Program-made: the position numbers and the translations under genes
In this document: one piece after another, positions 9,003-19,020 of the stretch
Layout: every line of letters begins with the position of its first letter
Numbering within the stretch: the first letter of the stretch is position 1
Assembly (NCBI RefSeq): GCF_900112495.1
Contig: NZ_FOMA01000001.1
Coordinates: forward strand, 248,001-312,000
Origin: Bacillus sp. OV322
GTDB lineage: Bacteria > Bacillota > Bacilli > Bacillales > DSM-1321
Direction of reading: 5' to 3'
DNA: 64,000 nucleotides
Notes under the pieces: generated by a model
What the model saw: only the letters and a program-made list of their open reading frames with translations
Database searches by the model: none
What the model was told of the DNA's origin: nothing

Positions 9003-11606
9003 ATGGATATAAACAGCTTGACTGAAAAAATGCAGCAGGCTTTATTGGTTGCACAGGAAATTTCGGCCAGGCATAAGCACCCGGAAATAGGCGAGCTTCA
9101 TATGCTGGCAGCTTTGACTAAGATAGAAGATCATTTGCTTCATTCACTGATGGCAGAAATTCATGAAGGAGATAAGAAACTCCAGGATGAGTTAGAAAAA
9201 AGATTAGACAGACTGCCTTCTGTTGAACTGGCAGACAGCAAAGAAGCCAGGAACTATATGTCATCAGCACTGCAAAATACCTTTAGGGCAGCAGGTGAAA
9301 TGATGATGCAAATGCATGACGACTACCTTTCGGTGGAGCATTTTCTTCTTTCGTCATTCAAAGTGGGGAAATCAGAAATTAAGGACATACTTTCTAGACT
9401 TGGCGCTGATTATCAAATGACAGAAAATACAATGAAAAAAATCAGGGGGAATCAAAACGTGACCAGCCAGAATCCTGAAGGTACATATGAAGTGCTGAAA
9501 AAATACGGCCGTGACCTGGTAGCTGAAGCTAAAACAGGCAAAACCGATCCTGTAATCGGCAGGGATGCAGAAATTCGCAGCGTGATCAGGATCCTTTCCA
9601 GAAAAACAAAAAATAATCCAGTCTTGATCGGAGAACCAGGTGTCGGAAAAACGGCGATAGCAGAAGGGCTTGCCCAGCGGATCGTACGAAAAGATGTTCC
9701 TGACGGACTGAAGGATAAAACCATCTTTTCCCTGGATATGAGTGCATTGATAGCTGGTGCAAAATTCCGGGGAGAATTTGAAGAGCGCTTAAAAGCTGTC
9801 CTGCAGGAAATTAAAAAAAGCGATGGCAGAATCCTGTTATTCATTGATGAGCTGCACACAATCGTGGGTGCTGGACGGACAGAGGGCTCTCTTGATGCAG
9901 GCAATATGCTTAAGCCTATGCTTGCAAGAGGAGAGCTGCATTGCATTGGTGCTACGACTCTCGATGAATACCGCAAATATATTGAAAAAGACCCTGCATT
10001 GGAAAGAAGATTTCAGCAGGTTCTGGTAATTGAGCCTGGTGTGGAAGATACCATAACTATGCTTCGGGGATTAAAAGAGCGTTTTGAAATTCATCATGGA
10101 GTAAAAATTGGGGACAGGGCCATTGTGGCAGCTGCTGTTTTATCCAATCGGTATATAACAGAAAGGTTTTTACCTGACAAGGCTATAGATTTGATTGATG
10201 AGGCATGTGCATTAATCCGGACTGAAATCGATTCGATGCCCTTAGAACTGGATGAGATAACAAGGAAAGTCATGCAGCTCGAGATAGAGGAAGCCGCACT
10301 GAAAAATGAGAAAGACCCCCGAAGCAAAGAAAGGCTGGACGAGCTGAGAAAAGAGCTTACAGAACAGCGCAAACATGCAGAATCCTTAAGGTCAGATTGG
10401 ATGAGTGAGAAAACATCTCTTCAGCAAGTTCAGGAACAAAGGGGGAAACTTGAAAAACTTCGGCGCGATCTTGAAATAGCGGAAAGTGAATATGACTTAA
10501 ACAGGGCTGCAGAACTGCGGCACGGGCAAATACCAGAGATGGAAAAGGAACTGCAAAGCATGGAGGAAGAGCTTGAAAGAGGGAAGCAGGAATCACGTTT
10601 GCTTCGGCAGGAGGTAACAGAAGAAGAAATCGCCTCTATAGTGGCAAACTGGACAGGAATCCCTGTCGACAGGCTAGTGGAAAGTGAAAGGGAAAAGCTT
10701 CTCAAACTGCCGGGCATTCTTCAAAAAAGAGTGGTTGGCCAGGATGAAGCGATTGAAGCTGTAGCAGATGCGGTACTAAGGGCGAGAGCGGGGATAAAAG
10801 ATCCTAATCGTCCGATAGGCTCTTTTATCTTTCTTGGGCCTACTGGAGTTGGTAAAACAGAGCTGGTCAAGGCTCTTGCCGGAACACTGTTTGACTCAGA
10901 AGAGCATATGATCAGGATTGATATGTCTGAGTATATGGAGAAACACTCTGTTTCCCGGCTGATTGGAGCCCCTCCAGGGTATGTGGGATACGAGGAGGGC
11001 GGACAGCTGACCGAGGCAATCAGAAGAAATCCTTATTCAGTTGTTTTGCTGGATGAAATTGAAAAAGCACATGGAGAAGTATTCAACTTATTGCTGCAAA
11101 TGCTTGATGACGGCAGGATAACTGACTCACAGGGGAGAATAGTAAATTGCAGGAATACAGTAATCATCATGACCTCTAATATTGGCTCCCATTATATGCT
11201 CCAGACTGCAGCAGAAAATGAAAAGATAGATGACAGAACAAGAGAGCGTGTTTTTTCAGATCTAAGGAAACATTTCCGCCCTGAATTTTTGAACCGTATT
11301 GATGATATTGTCCTATTTAAGCCTCTTTCGAAAAAGGAAATCATTAAAATTGTTGAAAATATGGCCGTGCAGCTGCAGAAGCGTCTCGAGGAACAAAATA
11401 TATCGTTAATTCTTACCTCAAAAGCCAAGGAGTTTATTGCTGAACAGGGATTTGACCCGGTTTATGGGGCAAGGCCGCTTAGAAGGTTTATTCAAAAGCA
11501 TGTGGAAACTATGGCCGCCCGGGAAATCATAGCCGGAAATATAAAATCAAATTCCTCCTTAACGGTGGATTTCAATGAAGAAAATGGATTGTTTATTGTT
11601 TGCTAA
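9003..11606 (+). CDS. clpB: ClpB, ATP-dependent disaggregase chaperone
   Basis: A HSP100 chaperone that resolves protein aggregates with DnaK. The 867 aa contain an N-terminal Clp repeat domain (about 1-140), a first AAA+ module with Walker A GEPGVGKT near residue 210, a middle coiled coil rich in Glu/Lys (about 400-520) that separates ClpB from ClpC, a second Walker A GPTGVGKT near 612, and a C-terminal D2-small domain. No ClpP-docking loop was noticed. The start ATG 9003 follows GAGGAGG with good spacing; a frame opening upstream at 8982 lacks a ribosome site. B. subtilis has no clpB at this position. A repeat copy begins about two bases after the stop. Confidence 0.95.
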   Translation: MDINSLTEKMQQALLVAQEISARHKHPEIGELHMLAALTKIEDHLLHSLMAEIHEGDKKLQDELEKRLDRLPSVELADSKEARNYMSSALQNTFRAAGEMMMQMHDDYLSVEHFLLSSFKVGKSEIKDILSRLGADYQMTENTMKKIRGNQNVTSQNPEGTYEVLKKYGRDLVAEAKTGKTDPVIGRDAEIRSVIRILSRKTKNNPVLIGEPGVGKTAIAEGLAQRIVRKDVPDGLKDKTIFSLDMSALIAGAKFRGEFEERLKAVLQEIKKSDGRILLFIDELHTIVGAGRTEGSLDAGNMLKPMLARGELHCIGATTLDEYRKYIEKDPALERRFQQVLVIEPGVEDTITMLRGLKERFEIHHGVKIGDRAIVAAAVLSNRYITERFLPDKAIDLIDEACALIRTEIDSMPLELDEITRKVMQLEIEEAALKNEKDPRSKERLDELRKELTEQRKHAESLRSDWMSEKTSLQQVQEQRGKLEKLRRDLEIAESEYDLNRAAELRHGQIPEMEKELQSMEEELERGKQESRLLRQEVTEEEIASIVANWTGIPVDRLVESEREKLLKLPGILQKRVVGQDEAIEAVADAVLRARAGIKDPNRPIGSFIFLGPTGVGKTELVKALAGTLFDSEEHMIRIDMSEYMEKHSVSRLIGAPPGYVGYEEGGQLTEAIRRNPYSVVLLDEIEKAHGEVFNLLLQMLDDGRITDSQGRIVNCRNTVIIMTSNIGSHYMLQTAAENEKIDDRTRERVFSDLRKHFRPEFLNRIDDIVLFKPLSKKEIIKIVENMAVQLQKRLEEQNISLILTSKAKEFIAEQGFDPVYGARPLRRFIQKHVETMAAREIIAGNIKSNSSLTVDFNEENGLFIVC

Positions 11607-11608
11607 TA

Positions 11609-11831
11609 CTGTTTTCGTAACCTTTACTGCTATGGAACAAGGGGGCTGATTTCCGCTCCAGGATGCTCGCTTTACACGCAAGCGGTGAGCCTCCTCGGCC
11701 GCGGCTGCGGGGTCTCGCCTGTTCCGCTAATCCCGCAGGAGTGTCGCACCCTACGCTCCAATCAACCTGACTTAACAATGGGATTGCCTCACAGAACTTA
11801 TTAAAAAACAACAATCTTTAAGAAAAGAGCC
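11609..11831 (-). repeat. MITE-like palindromic repeat, copy R2
   Basis: Same element as at 3148, in the opposite orientation: it starts with CTGTTTTCGTAACCTTTACTGC, carries GATTTCCGCTCCAGGATGCTCG, GCGGGGTCTC, CGCAGGAGTG and CTCCAATCAACC, and ends with AATCTTTAAGAAAAGAGCC. It abuts the clpB stop codon and may form a long hairpin at the 3' end of that mRNA. Confidence 0.85.
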
Positions 11832-11949
11832 TTACAAAAAAAGGATAAAGCTGCATTGATTTCATTTTCTTAGTGATTTAGGGTGAGGGCCACTGGTCAG
11901 TAAGTATAAGCCTTTTGCGGAACCAGCGTGCAAAATTAATATCGACTAA

Positions 11950-11982
11950 AGAAAGAAGGACATCCGGAATGGATGTCCTTTA
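11950..11982 (-). terminator. Terminator of yjzD (minus strand)
   Basis: The hairpin AAAGGACATCC / GGATGTCCTT with a five-base loop sits right after the yjzD stop. The minus-strand 3' side is T-rich (TTCTTTC). Confidence 0.7.
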
Positions 11983-11996
11983 GCTTACATAACGGA

Positions 11997-12185
11997 TTAA
12001 TGATGAGTTTTTTCAACCGGATCATTAGGTATAATAGCAGGAACAATCAAAACAAGTACGGTTACCACTACTCCTAAAATCATAGCTGTTGAAAAATCAT
12101 ATGAAGACCCAATCATTGAAGAAACAACATATGTAAGCATATGCATTAATAACATCGTCCAGAAAAGCGTAGCAATGTATCGCAT
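11997..12185 (-). CDS. yjzD: YjzD-like small membrane protein (DUF2929 family)
   Basis: A 62 aa protein with two predicted membrane segments (about residues 3-25 and 33-52) and a short polar tail. The motif LLMHMLTYVVSSM resembles B. subtilis YjzD, which lies between yjzC and yjaU; here clpB is interposed. ATG is preceded by GAGGTGAA. Function is unknown. Confidence 0.8.
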   Translation of the reverse strand: MRYIATLFWTMLLMHMLTYVVSSMIGSSYDFSTAMILGVVVTVLVLIVPAIIPNDPVEKTHH

Positions 12186-12526
12186 CGAAATTCACCTCAT
12201 TCCACTGCAGTCGTTTTTATCTTATCATAATTAATATCACTATAAAACTGCTTTTTCATTATAAATATGAACAAATTGAGTCATTGAAACAGCGGCAAAT
12301 CATTATCCGCCGCACATTCAGTCATCCTGAAATAAAACCGGGGACAATCACAAAGTTTCACGTCCCATTCATAAAGGAAGAAAGTCCTTGCCTTTTTTGT
12401 GTGATATGTTAAAAATAGCTTAATTGATTGTAAAATTTAGATAAGCACGTAGGCGCTTCTCCCTTTCGAATCTAAGCGGCAGACATATGATTAGTAGTAG
12501 TGACTTAAAGAAAAGGAGTAAAGCTG
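12186..12526. other. Intergenic region between divergent yjzD and yjaU
   Basis: About 340 bases with AT-rich promoter-like sequence on both sides. No convincing gene, terminator or RNA was seen. The yjaU ribosome site AAAAGGAG lies just before 12527. Confidence 0.5.
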
Positions 12527-13252
12527 ATGGAACAGCGAACATTTCTTTTGGATGGACAATGGAACATAGTTTATTATCCCCATAAACCGAGCGGATTTTC
12601 AGTCCTTATTTTTGGCGACAGCGGACACTTCGTTCAAGAACGTACAAGCTATTGGAGGGAACATCCAGGAAGGCTCCAAATACTCGAATCCCTTAAGGAG
12701 CACGGCTATACACTTTTTTCTTCCAACTTTCACGGAATGAAGTGGGAAAGCCAAAGGTCATTTGAACTGGCCGTGAAATTATATTTTCTGATTATGAAGA
12801 GTGAGATTCTGAATAACAAAATCCATATTTTAGCAGAAGGGACAGGCGCACTCCCTGCCATGAAATTCATGGAAAGCATGCCGGAATTAATCCGTTCAGT
12901 CGTGTTCATCAATCCATGCTTATCTGTTAAAAACAGGCTGATAAAAGAAAAAGAAAATAAATTTTTTTACAAAAAATGGCTAAAAGAAGCCTCTGCTGCC
13001 AATAAGATGGATTCCGGGGAATTTGAAGGTTTCGTGCTGGATTCTGACAAGCTTTCATTCAAGACAAAAGTTCCCTTGAAAATAATAACAGTCTTAGACA
13101 ATGCCAATGGTGAACAAAATTCGCTTTATCAGGAGCTGAAACAGCAAAACGACCAGGAATTGCTGGAATTTACGTATTTGCTTCCTGAAAAAAGATATAA
13201 GATCCCGATCCAGATACGGCAATTTTTTCAAAAACATGAAAAATTGCTATAA
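12527..13252 (+). CDS. yjaU: YjaU-like alpha/beta-hydrolase fold protein
   Basis: 241 aa. The fold is suggested by the beta-strand/turn pattern SVLIFGDSGHF, then HILAEGTGALPAMKFM at the position of the nucleophile elbow. That elbow lacks the usual Ser: the Nu position of Sm-X-Nu-X-Sm appears to be Gly followed by Thr. Catalytic activity is therefore doubtful. Gene order (before yjaV, med, comZ) matches B. subtilis yjaU. AAAAGGAG precedes the ATG. Confidence 0.7.
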   Translation: MEQRTFLLDGQWNIVYYPHKPSGFSVLIFGDSGHFVQERTSYWREHPGRLQILESLKEHGYTLFSSNFHGMKWESQRSFELAVKLYFLIMKSEILNNKIHILAEGTGALPAMKFMESMPELIRSVVFINPCLSVKNRLIKEKENKFFYKKWLKEASAANKMDSGEFEGFVLDSDKLSFKTKVPLKIITVLDNANGEQNSLYQELKQQNDQELLEFTYLLPEKRYKIPIQIRQFFQKHEKLL

Positions 13253-13272
13253 AAATAGCTATATTGAGACTG

Positions 13273-13306
13273 CTCGCTGCATACCATACAGAATCCAGCG
13301 AGTTTA
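13273..13306 (+). terminator. Possible weak terminator after yjaU
   Basis: The seven-base arms CTCGCTG and CAGCGAG pair around a 16-base loop and are followed by a short TTTAGAT tail. The weak T tract makes this tentative. Confidence 0.4.
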
Positions 13307-13363
13307 GATAATCATACGCATCATTTCGGGTATAATCTGGCGTGATTAAGGGGGGGCTGCAGG

Positions 13364-14200
13364 ATGTGTTCATCAATTGTTATTGGCGCTTTACAGTTTA
13401 CTGGGTTCCACTTAACGGAGCGCTTGCTTGACAGGGGTGAAAAGGTTTTTGGGATTGACCATTTCCAGGGGGATGGAGATGACTATATTCATGAACATAA
13501 ACAGGATGCCTTTGGCAGGAACGCCAATTTTATAAGCAGTGCTTTTCATGAGGAACTGCCTTCTTCATTCCCTGGTGCATCCGCGATCTATGTATGTTTA
13601 TATGATTTTTGGAAAATGCCTGAAAGAGACACAGAAAAAATAGCTGATGCCATCGCAAAAATTCTAATAAATCTCAAAAACGTCCAGCCTCTTCCTACAC
13701 TCACCATTTTAATCCCGCTAGGCCAGAAAGAGCAAAGTTTTGCAGAACATACAGAACTATGGTCCATCCTCAAATCCTTCGCGCATGCCCGGTTTGTTTA
13801 TCTGCCAGCCATTTATGGCCCCTGGCAGCCTGCATCATTTGCCTTTGAAACTGGAATCCAAAAAAAAAGCAAGGAAGAAGCAATTGATGCCATTTCTTCA
13901 GAATATCGAAATGACGCAATATATATTTCAGACTTCATCGATGCCTTAGAAAAACTTAAAGAACATGATGGCGGAAATATCGTGTTCGAAAGTGAGGCGA
14001 AGCAGCAGTGGCAAGCCTGTGCCAACCTTATTTTTGATACTGAAATCCTGGATAGGTTTCCTTCAGAGGGTGAATGCCTCCAAACAGCTAATGTTTTAAA
14101 AGTGAAAAATAATGTGAGCCCTTATGAAGGGATCAACAAGCAAAAAGAACATTGGAGGAAAATGCTGATGCTTAAACAGCATCAAGGGAGGAATAGCTAA
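13364..14200 (+). CDS. yjaV: YjaV-like NAD-dependent epimerase/dehydratase-type protein
   Basis: 278 aa. The N-terminus SSIVIGALQFTGFHLTERLLDRGEKVFGID has the G-x-x-x-x-G-x-x-x-x-x-L pattern of a Rossmann dinucleotide-binding fold of extended SDR enzymes, and YLPAIYGPWQP resembles the YGP motif of sugar-nucleotide epimerases. A clear YxxxK catalytic pair is not evident, so the substrate is unknown. Gene order matches yjaV between yjaU and med. Confidence 0.65.
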   Translation: MCSSIVIGALQFTGFHLTERLLDRGEKVFGIDHFQGDGDDYIHEHKQDAFGRNANFISSAFHEELPSSFPGASAIYVCLYDFWKMPERDTEKIADAIAKILINLKNVQPLPTLTILIPLGQKEQSFAEHTELWSILKSFAHARFVYLPAIYGPWQPASFAFETGIQKKSKEEAIDAISSEYRNDAIYISDFIDALEKLKEHDGGNIVFESEAKQQWQACANLIFDTEILDRFPSEGECLQTANVLKVKNNVSPYEGINKQKEHWRKMLMLKQHQGRNS

Positions 14201-14287
14201 AATTCTTTTCATTTTTTATTGAAGAAGGTAAAATGGAACTTGAGTAAAAGGTGCTAATTTTTTCCTGAAAGTATTTTTAGCCGATTG

Positions 14288-14405
14288 CTGATTGGAACGG
14301 ATGAGCAGGGTTCCTGGGAGGGCTTTAGGGAGAACCGCAGGGCGGAATGCAGTTCTGAAGCGCCCGCGGGTGAAAGCACCTGCAGCGGTGAAGGAGTTGC
14401 GGTGG
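14288..14405 (+). promoter_or_regulatory. GC-rich structured leader upstream of med
   Basis: Several hairpins are visible: AGAACCGCA...TGCAGTTCT (one mismatch) and CCGCGGGTG-AAAG-CACCTGCAGCGG, with an overlapping GGTTC...GAACC pair. The stretch is far richer in G+C than its surroundings and ends at the med Shine-Dalgarno AAGGAG. It is also open in the med reading frame from 14292, but that product is a basic peptide lacking any lipoprotein signal start. Confidence 0.4.
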
Positions 14406-15368
14406 ATGTTAAAGAAAATAGGCATTTGTATGTTATTTGCCTTGCTGCTTAGCGGCTGCGATAAAACAGAAAGCTCCGGCCATTTAAAGAAAGCTGCCCT
14501 GCTTGTGCCTAATACGATAAATGATCAGGTATGGGGGACAAAAGGCTATAAAGGATTGCTGGCAATCCAATCCCGTTTCGGGGGTAATATATTTTATAAA
14601 GAAAAAATGAACAGCAAATTCATTGTTGAGCAGGCAGTAAAAGACCTCCAGGGTAAAGGGGTTAATCTTATTATCGGCCATGGCAGCGAATATGCTGAAT
14701 ACTTTAATGAAATTTCGGACAAATATCCGGACATACGATTCGTCAGTTTTAATGGAAATGCAACAAAGCCCAATACAACAAGCCTTAATTTTAAAGCTAA
14801 AGCAATGGGCTTTTTTGGCGGAATGGTTGCCGCTGAAATGTCACAGACCAAACAAATAGGCGTGCTTGCCGCATATGACTGGCAGCCTGAAGTGAAAGGA
14901 TTCATTGAGGGAGCAGGTTTTCAGGATCAGCAGGTAAAAGTGGATGTTGAATATGTGAACGGATGGGACGATGAAGAAAAAGCTCTGCAGCTTCTAAATA
15001 AAATGATTTCTAATGGGGATGATATTTTCTATCCTGCAGGCGACGGATTTAATGTGCCTGTTATTGAGAGGCTAAAAGAAAAGCAGCTTTACGCGATTGG
15101 CTATGTGTCGGATCAGTCAAATCTGGGAAGCACCACTATACTGACAAGCACCATACAGAATGTGGATGACTTATATGTGCGGGCAGCGGAGAAGTTTGAT
15201 AAAAATGAATTGAAGTCAGGAAACTTGTTTTTTGACATCCAAGATGGTGTAATTATTATGGGACAATACAGTCCTCTTGTGAAGAAAAGCTTTCAGGCTG
15301 AAATGAAGAAATACTTTCAATTATACAAAGAAACTGGCAAACTGCCGGATGAACTTAAGGAGGGATAA
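14406..15368 (+). CDS. med: Med, BMP-family lipoprotein, positive regulator of comK
   Basis: 320 aa (317 in B. subtilis). The lipoprotein signal MLKKIGICMLFALLLSGC has lipobox LLSGC. It is followed by a periplasmic-binding fold of the Bmp/basic membrane protein type (NTINDQVWGTKGYKG, LIIGHGSEY, GFFGGMVAAEM). In B. subtilis Med raises comK expression. ATG 14406 has AAGGAG nine bases upstream and starts exactly at the signal peptide, so it is preferred over the upstream in-frame ATG at 14292. comZ follows two bases after the stop, as in B. subtilis. Confidence 0.88.
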   Translation: MLKKIGICMLFALLLSGCDKTESSGHLKKAALLVPNTINDQVWGTKGYKGLLAIQSRFGGNIFYKEKMNSKFIVEQAVKDLQGKGVNLIIGHGSEYAEYFNEISDKYPDIRFVSFNGNATKPNTTSLNFKAKAMGFFGGMVAAEMSQTKQIGVLAAYDWQPEVKGFIEGAGFQDQQVKVDVEYVNGWDDEEKALQLLNKMISNGDDIFYPAGDGFNVPVIERLKEKQLYAIGYVSDQSNLGSTTILTSTIQNVDDLYVRAAEKFDKNELKSGNLFFDIQDGVIIMGQYSPLVKKSFQAEMKKYFQLYKETGKLPDELKEG

Positions 15369-15370
15369 TC

Positions 15371-15556
15371 ATGAATCAAGACAAGACTATGGAATTCATG
15401 GGAATAGCAATGAAATACTTTCCGGAAGCGAAAGCGAAGTTAGAGGAAGCAGGCGTACCGTTTTCAATTGAGCTTGCCCAGCCGTTTATGGATTTATTTA
15501 CAAAGGTTATGTATGAAGCCTATGAACTTGGTTTAAAGGACGCCGAAACTAAATAA
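15371..15556 (+). CDS. comZ: ComZ, small regulator of competence
   Basis: 61 aa. MKYFPEAKAKLEEAGV and QPFMDLFTKVMYEAYELGLKDA match the small acidic ComZ, which represses comG in B. subtilis. It is translationally close to med (AAGGAGGG overlaps the med end), so it is co-transcribed with it. A strong bidirectional terminator follows. Confidence 0.88.
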   Translation: MNQDKTMEFMGIAMKYFPEAKAKLEEAGVPFSIELAQPFMDLFTKVMYEAYELGLKDAETK

Positions 15557-15651
15557 GCTAAAAGACTCTGGGTTCAACCGGGATTTTACCGGCAGTTTAC
15601 CCTTGTGCAACTCTTGCTCCTGAGGACAGGGCCGCTGCCAGTTAAGCGGAT

Positions 15652-15689
15652 AAAAGGCTGATTATTGTTCCCTGATAATCAGCCTTTTT
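15652..15689 (+). terminator. Bidirectional terminator between comZ and the convergent gene
   Basis: AAAAGGCTGATTAT (15652-15665) pairs with ATAATCAGCCTTTTT (15675-15689), with T tracts on both strands. Confidence 0.85.
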
Positions 15690-15701
15690 GGCCGCTTTCA
15701 G

Positions 15702-15944
15702 TCAGCCCTTCTTTTCGAATTTTTTCAGCGTCTGTAAAATGAGGGGGTTCAGCTTGCTGAGGGCAGGCTTGAATTCTCCATAAATGGTCATAAGTGTATC
15801 GACACTTTCCATCAGCTGCATATAATCAATGCTTCCAGGAGCAGCCGGTTCTTCTTCTTTTACTTGTTTTTCTTTTTTGGGGAACATTATAGATGAAAAA
15901 CGGTCGCTTTGATTTAAATTTTTGTTTCCATTAAAAAAATCCAC
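15702..15944 (-). CDS. Small YppG-like protein at the yjzB locus
   Basis: 80 aa from a GTG start preceded by AAGGAGG. The N-terminus is polar and Lys/Glu rich (about 1-35). The C-terminal half, IDYMQLMESVDTLMTIYGEFKPALSKLNPLI, resembles the amphipathic end of YppG-type Bacillus proteins. In B. subtilis a protein of similar size, YjzB, lies between comZ and fabHA. Function is unknown. Confidence 0.65.
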   Translation of the reverse strand: MDFFNGNKNLNQSDRFSSIMFPKKEKQVKEEEPAAPGSIDYMQLMESVDTLMTIYGEFKPALSKLNPLILQTLKKFEKKG

Positions 15945-16189
15945 TTACAGGATCCTCCTTTTTAAAAAAATTGGACTAAAGGCAATACTCCCCTTCTTAA
16001 GCACCGCAGCAAAGCGGTTAAGCAATGGCTGCCAAAGAATGTGCAGAAGAAGCATTTGCTGAACAAGGGCCATGCATTGTTCATATTTAAGGTATGCTGC
16101 CAGCCGCTTTAATGAGCAGGCTCTTGTCCCAAAAGGCCCGAATTTACTGGGAATACATGAGGGCCAGCGCCTTTTTTAAGCGATATCTG

Positions 16190-16235
16190 TTGCAAGTGGG
16201 GGAAGTTTTTTATAAGATTAGTACCAGGTAATAAT
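16190..16235 (+). promoter_or_regulatory. fabH-fabF promoter with FapR operator
   Basis: A promoter TTGCAA (16190-16195), 15 bp, TATAAG (16211-16216) is followed by the near-palindrome ATTAGTACCAGGTAATAAT (16217-16235), matching the FapR site (consensus close to ATTAGTACC-N-TACTAAT). FapR represses fatty acid genes until malonyl-CoA accumulates. Confidence 0.85.
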
Positions 16236-16282
16236 ATTTGATAATAAAAGATTAATTAACAATAGATAAGGGGTTGTCAAAA

Positions 16283-17218
16283 ATGAATGCAGGAATCTTA
16301 GGGATGGGCCGCAGTTTGCCGGAAAAAGTTTTAACGAACTTTGACCTTGAGAAAATGGTGGATACAAGCGATGAATGGATCCGCACCAGAACTGGCATTG
16401 AAGAAAGAAGAATTGCAGCAGATGACGTCGATACTTCTGATATGGCTTATGAAGCTGCACTCAATGCCATTAAGAATGCAGGAATTTCTGCTGAAGAACT
16501 GGATTTAATTCTAGTAGGGACCGTTACACCTGACCAGCCATTCCCATCAGTTGCTTGTATGATCCAAGATAAACTTGGCGCAAAAAAGGCAGCTGCAATG
16601 GATATCAGCGCCGCGTGTTCAGGGTTTATGTATGGTATGATTACAGCGGAACAGTTTATTAAAAACGGCACTTATAAATATGTATTGATTGTTGGAGTTG
16701 AAAAACTCTCAAAAATAACCGATTGGAATGACCGTAATACTGCAGTGCTTTTCGGTGATGGAGCAGGAGCTGCAGTAATGGGCCCAGTTTCTGAAGGCAG
16801 GGGAATTCTGTCATTTGAGCTTGGCTCTGACGGATCTGGCGGAAAGCATTTGTATCAAAATGGTCCCCATCTGTTCATGAACGGCCGTGAAGTATTCAAA
16901 TTCGCTGTTCGCCAAATGGGCGAATCTTGTATAAATGTTATTGAAAAAGCAGGATTGACGAAAGAAGATGTGAGCTTTTTAGTTCCCCATCAGGCAAATA
17001 TCCGTATCATGGAAGCTTCCAGGGAACGCCTTGGGCTGCCGGCTGAAAAGATGTCAAAAACGGTTGCTAAATATGGAAACAGTTCTGCCTCTTCAATTCC
17101 GATTGCGATGGTAGAGGAATTGGAAGCAGGCAAGATAAAAGATGATGATGTTGTTGTTCTGGTAGGATTTGGCGGCGGTCTTACATGGGGTGCCATCGCA
17201 CTTCGCTGGGGCCGATAA
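16283..17218 (+). CDS. fabH: FabH, beta-ketoacyl-ACP synthase III
   Basis: It starts fatty acid synthesis by condensing acyl-CoA with malonyl-ACP. The 311 aa include catalytic Cys near 112 ([12 protein letters not shown]), His near 237 (PHQANIR) and Asn near 267 (KYGNSSASS). ATG 16283 after AAGGGG is chosen over the TTG at 16274, which overlaps the ribosome site. A FapR operator lies upstream. The 236-base gap to fabF is unusually long compared with B. subtilis. Confidence 0.95.
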   Translation: MNAGILGMGRSLPEKVLTNFDLEKMVDTSDEWIRTRTGIEERRIAADDVDTSDMAYEAALNAIKNAGISAEELDLILVGTVTPDQPFPSVACMIQDKLGAKKAAAMDISAACSGFMYGMITAEQFIKNGTYKYVLIVGVEKLSKITDWNDRNTAVLFGDGAGAAVMGPVSEGRGILSFELGSDGSGGKHLYQNGPHLFMNGREVFKFAVRQMGESCINVIEKAGLTKEDVSFLVPHQANIRIMEASRERLGLPAEKMSKTVAKYGNSSASSIPIAMVEELEAGKIKDDDVVVLVGFGGGLTWGAIALRWGR

Positions 17219-17356
17219 AAATAAAGCAAAACTCCATCAGCAGGTACCAGCCAGCCCCTATGCGGGCTGGGTGGGCGCTATGCTGAATTTCCCTTGAAGG
17301 GATCTTACCAAAGTAATGTAATGGAACATATGAGATTCTAATTTTTATGCGGCAAA

Positions 17357-17420
17357 CCGGATAAAGAGATTCAGGATAGCTTGGTGCAGCAGCTATATTC
17401 GGCTGGCTTACATTATCCGG
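17357..17420 (+). other. Structured segment in the fabH-fabF gap
   Basis: CCGGATAA (17357-17364) pairs with TTATCCGG (17413-17420), enclosing ATAGCT...AGCTAT (17376-17381 with 17391-17396). A separate AGCCC...GGGCT hairpin lies further upstream in the same gap. No coding function was seen; it may shape fabF translation or mRNA processing. Confidence 0.35.
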
Positions 17421-17454
17421 GGCGGGCGCTTTATTACGAAAGGAGCAAGTTTTT

Positions 17455-18693
17455 ATGAATAATCGTCGAGTGGTTGTCACGGGAATAGGTGCAGTAACAC
17501 CTTTAGGAAATGATGCAGAAACTACATGGGCTAATATTGTGGATGGTAAAACGGGCATCGGCCCCCTGACACGATTAAATGCAGATGAATATCCTTCAAA
17601 AGTTGCAGCTGAGGTAAAGGACTTTGATATCGAGCAATATGTAGATAGAAAAGAAGCAAGAAAAATGGACCGCTTCACACATTATGCAATTGCGGCTTCC
17701 GTGATGGCTGTAAAGGATGCCAGTCTTGAAATCACAGATCAAAATGCCCCTCGTGTGGGTGTATGGATCGGTTCTGGAATCGGTGGTATGGAAACCTTTG
17801 AAAATCAGTTTGAAAATTTTCAAAAAAGAGGCTATAAACGTGTCAGCCCTTTCTTTGTTCCAATGATCATTCCTGATATGGCTGCTGGCCAGGTTTCTAT
17901 TTTGCTTGGCGCAAAAGGAATGAACTCCTGTACTGTAACGGCTTGTGCAACTGGAACAAACTCCATTGGCGACGCTTTTAAGGTCATTCAGCGCGGAGAT
18001 GCCGATGTAATGATCAGCGGAGGAGCAGAAGCACCTATAACAAAAATGTCTGTAGCAGGCTTTTGCTCAAATACTGCTCTTTCAACAAATCCGGATCCTC
18101 AAACAGCAAGCCGTCCATTCGACTTAAACAGAGATGGATTTGTTATTGGTGAAGGAGCAGGCATAGTTGTACTGGAAGAATTGGAACATGCCTTGAGCCG
18201 CGGAGCCAAAATTTACGGCGAAGTAGTTGGCTACGGGTCCACTGGAGATGCTTATCATATTACAGCACCTGCTCCAGGCGGGGAAGGCGGCGCCCGTGCG
18301 ATGAAAATGGCGCTAAATGACGCTGGCATGAACCCTTCCGACATTGATTATATCAATGCCCACGGTACAAGTACTGCCTATAACGACAAGTATGAAACGA
18401 TGGCGGTTAAAGAAGTATTTGGAAGCCATGCATATGACCTTGCTATAAGCTCCACTAAATCCATGACAGGCCACCTGCTTGGCGCGGCCGGAGGAGTAGA
18501 AGCCATTTTCTCTCTTCAAGCAATCAGAGACAGCATTCTTCCTCCGACAATCAATTTGGAGACAGCAGATCCAGAATGTGATCTGGATTATGTAGCAAAC
18601 TCCGCTAGAAAAGCAGAGCTTAAAGCAGTGATGAGCAACTCATTAGGATTTGGAGGCCATAATGCAACACTGGTCTTCAAAAAGTACGAATAA
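17455..18693 (+). CDS. fabF: FabF, beta-ketoacyl-ACP synthase II
   Basis: It elongates acyl-ACP with malonyl-ACP. The 412 aa show the Cys-His-His triad: Cys near 164 ([11 protein letters not shown]), His near 303 (NAHGTST) and His near 340 (TGHLLGAAG). The Shine-Dalgarno GAAAGGAG precedes the ATG. It is co-directional with fabH, and a strong terminator follows. Confidence 0.96.
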   Translation: MNNRRVVVTGIGAVTPLGNDAETTWANIVDGKTGIGPLTRLNADEYPSKVAAEVKDFDIEQYVDRKEARKMDRFTHYAIAASVMAVKDASLEITDQNAPRVGVWIGSGIGGMETFENQFENFQKRGYKRVSPFFVPMIIPDMAAGQVSILLGAKGMNSCTVTACATGTNSIGDAFKVIQRGDADVMISGGAEAPITKMSVAGFCSNTALSTNPDPQTASRPFDLNRDGFVIGEGAGIVVLEELEHALSRGAKIYGEVVGYGSTGDAYHITAPAPGGEGGARAMKMALNDAGMNPSDIDYINAHGTSTAYNDKYETMAVKEVFGSHAYDLAISSTKSMTGHLLGAAGGVEAIFSLQAIRDSILPPTINLETADPECDLDYVANSARKAELKAVMSNSLGFGGHNATLVFKKYE

Positions 18694-18825
18694 ACATAGC
18701 ACATGCTCCTAAGTCAGGGAAACATAGAAAATGATTCTATCTTTCTGAAGCTTTTTTGAACGTCTTATTTTCTTCTTAAATACAGGACATGAAAAAAAGG
18801 ACCGAACTATAAAATGCAGTGTAAT

Positions 18826-18877
18826 AATGCCTGAGACCTGTTTTTTCAAGACAGGTCTCAGGCATTTTTTCTTTTTA
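18826..18877 (+). terminator. Strong terminator of fabF
   Basis: The perfect 16 bp stem AATGCCTGAGACCTGT / ACAGGTCTCAGGCATT is followed by TTTTCTTTTT. Confidence 0.92.
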
Positions 18878-18887
18878 TGAGGAGATT

Positions 18888-19020
18888 CCATTGTTAAGTA
18901 AAGCTGATTGGAATGTAAGGTGTCCGGACCCGCAGATGCAGTTATTGGTGGCTCACCGCTTGCGGGGAAAGCAGGCAACCTGGAGCGGAAATCTGCCCCT
19001 TTTTCAATAGCAGCAAAAAT
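18888..19020 (+). repeat. Degenerate copy (R3) of the MITE-like repeat
   Basis: The blocks ATTGTTAAGTAAAGCTGATTGGA, ACCCGCAGATGCAG, GGCTCACCGCTTGCGGGGAAAGC and CTGGAGCGGAAATC follow the order of the other copies, but the central CTCCTGCGGG part is deleted. Confidence 0.7.

Noticed and set aside
14292..14405. Upstream ATG extending med by 38 residues
   Set aside because: The extension is GC-rich, basic, lies in hairpins, and would bury the lipoprotein signal; ATG 14406 has a proper ribosome site.
16036..16190. Possible small RNA or terminator upstream of fabH (GGCCC...GGGCC near a T6 run)
   Set aside because: Pairing is poor and no transcript source is evident.
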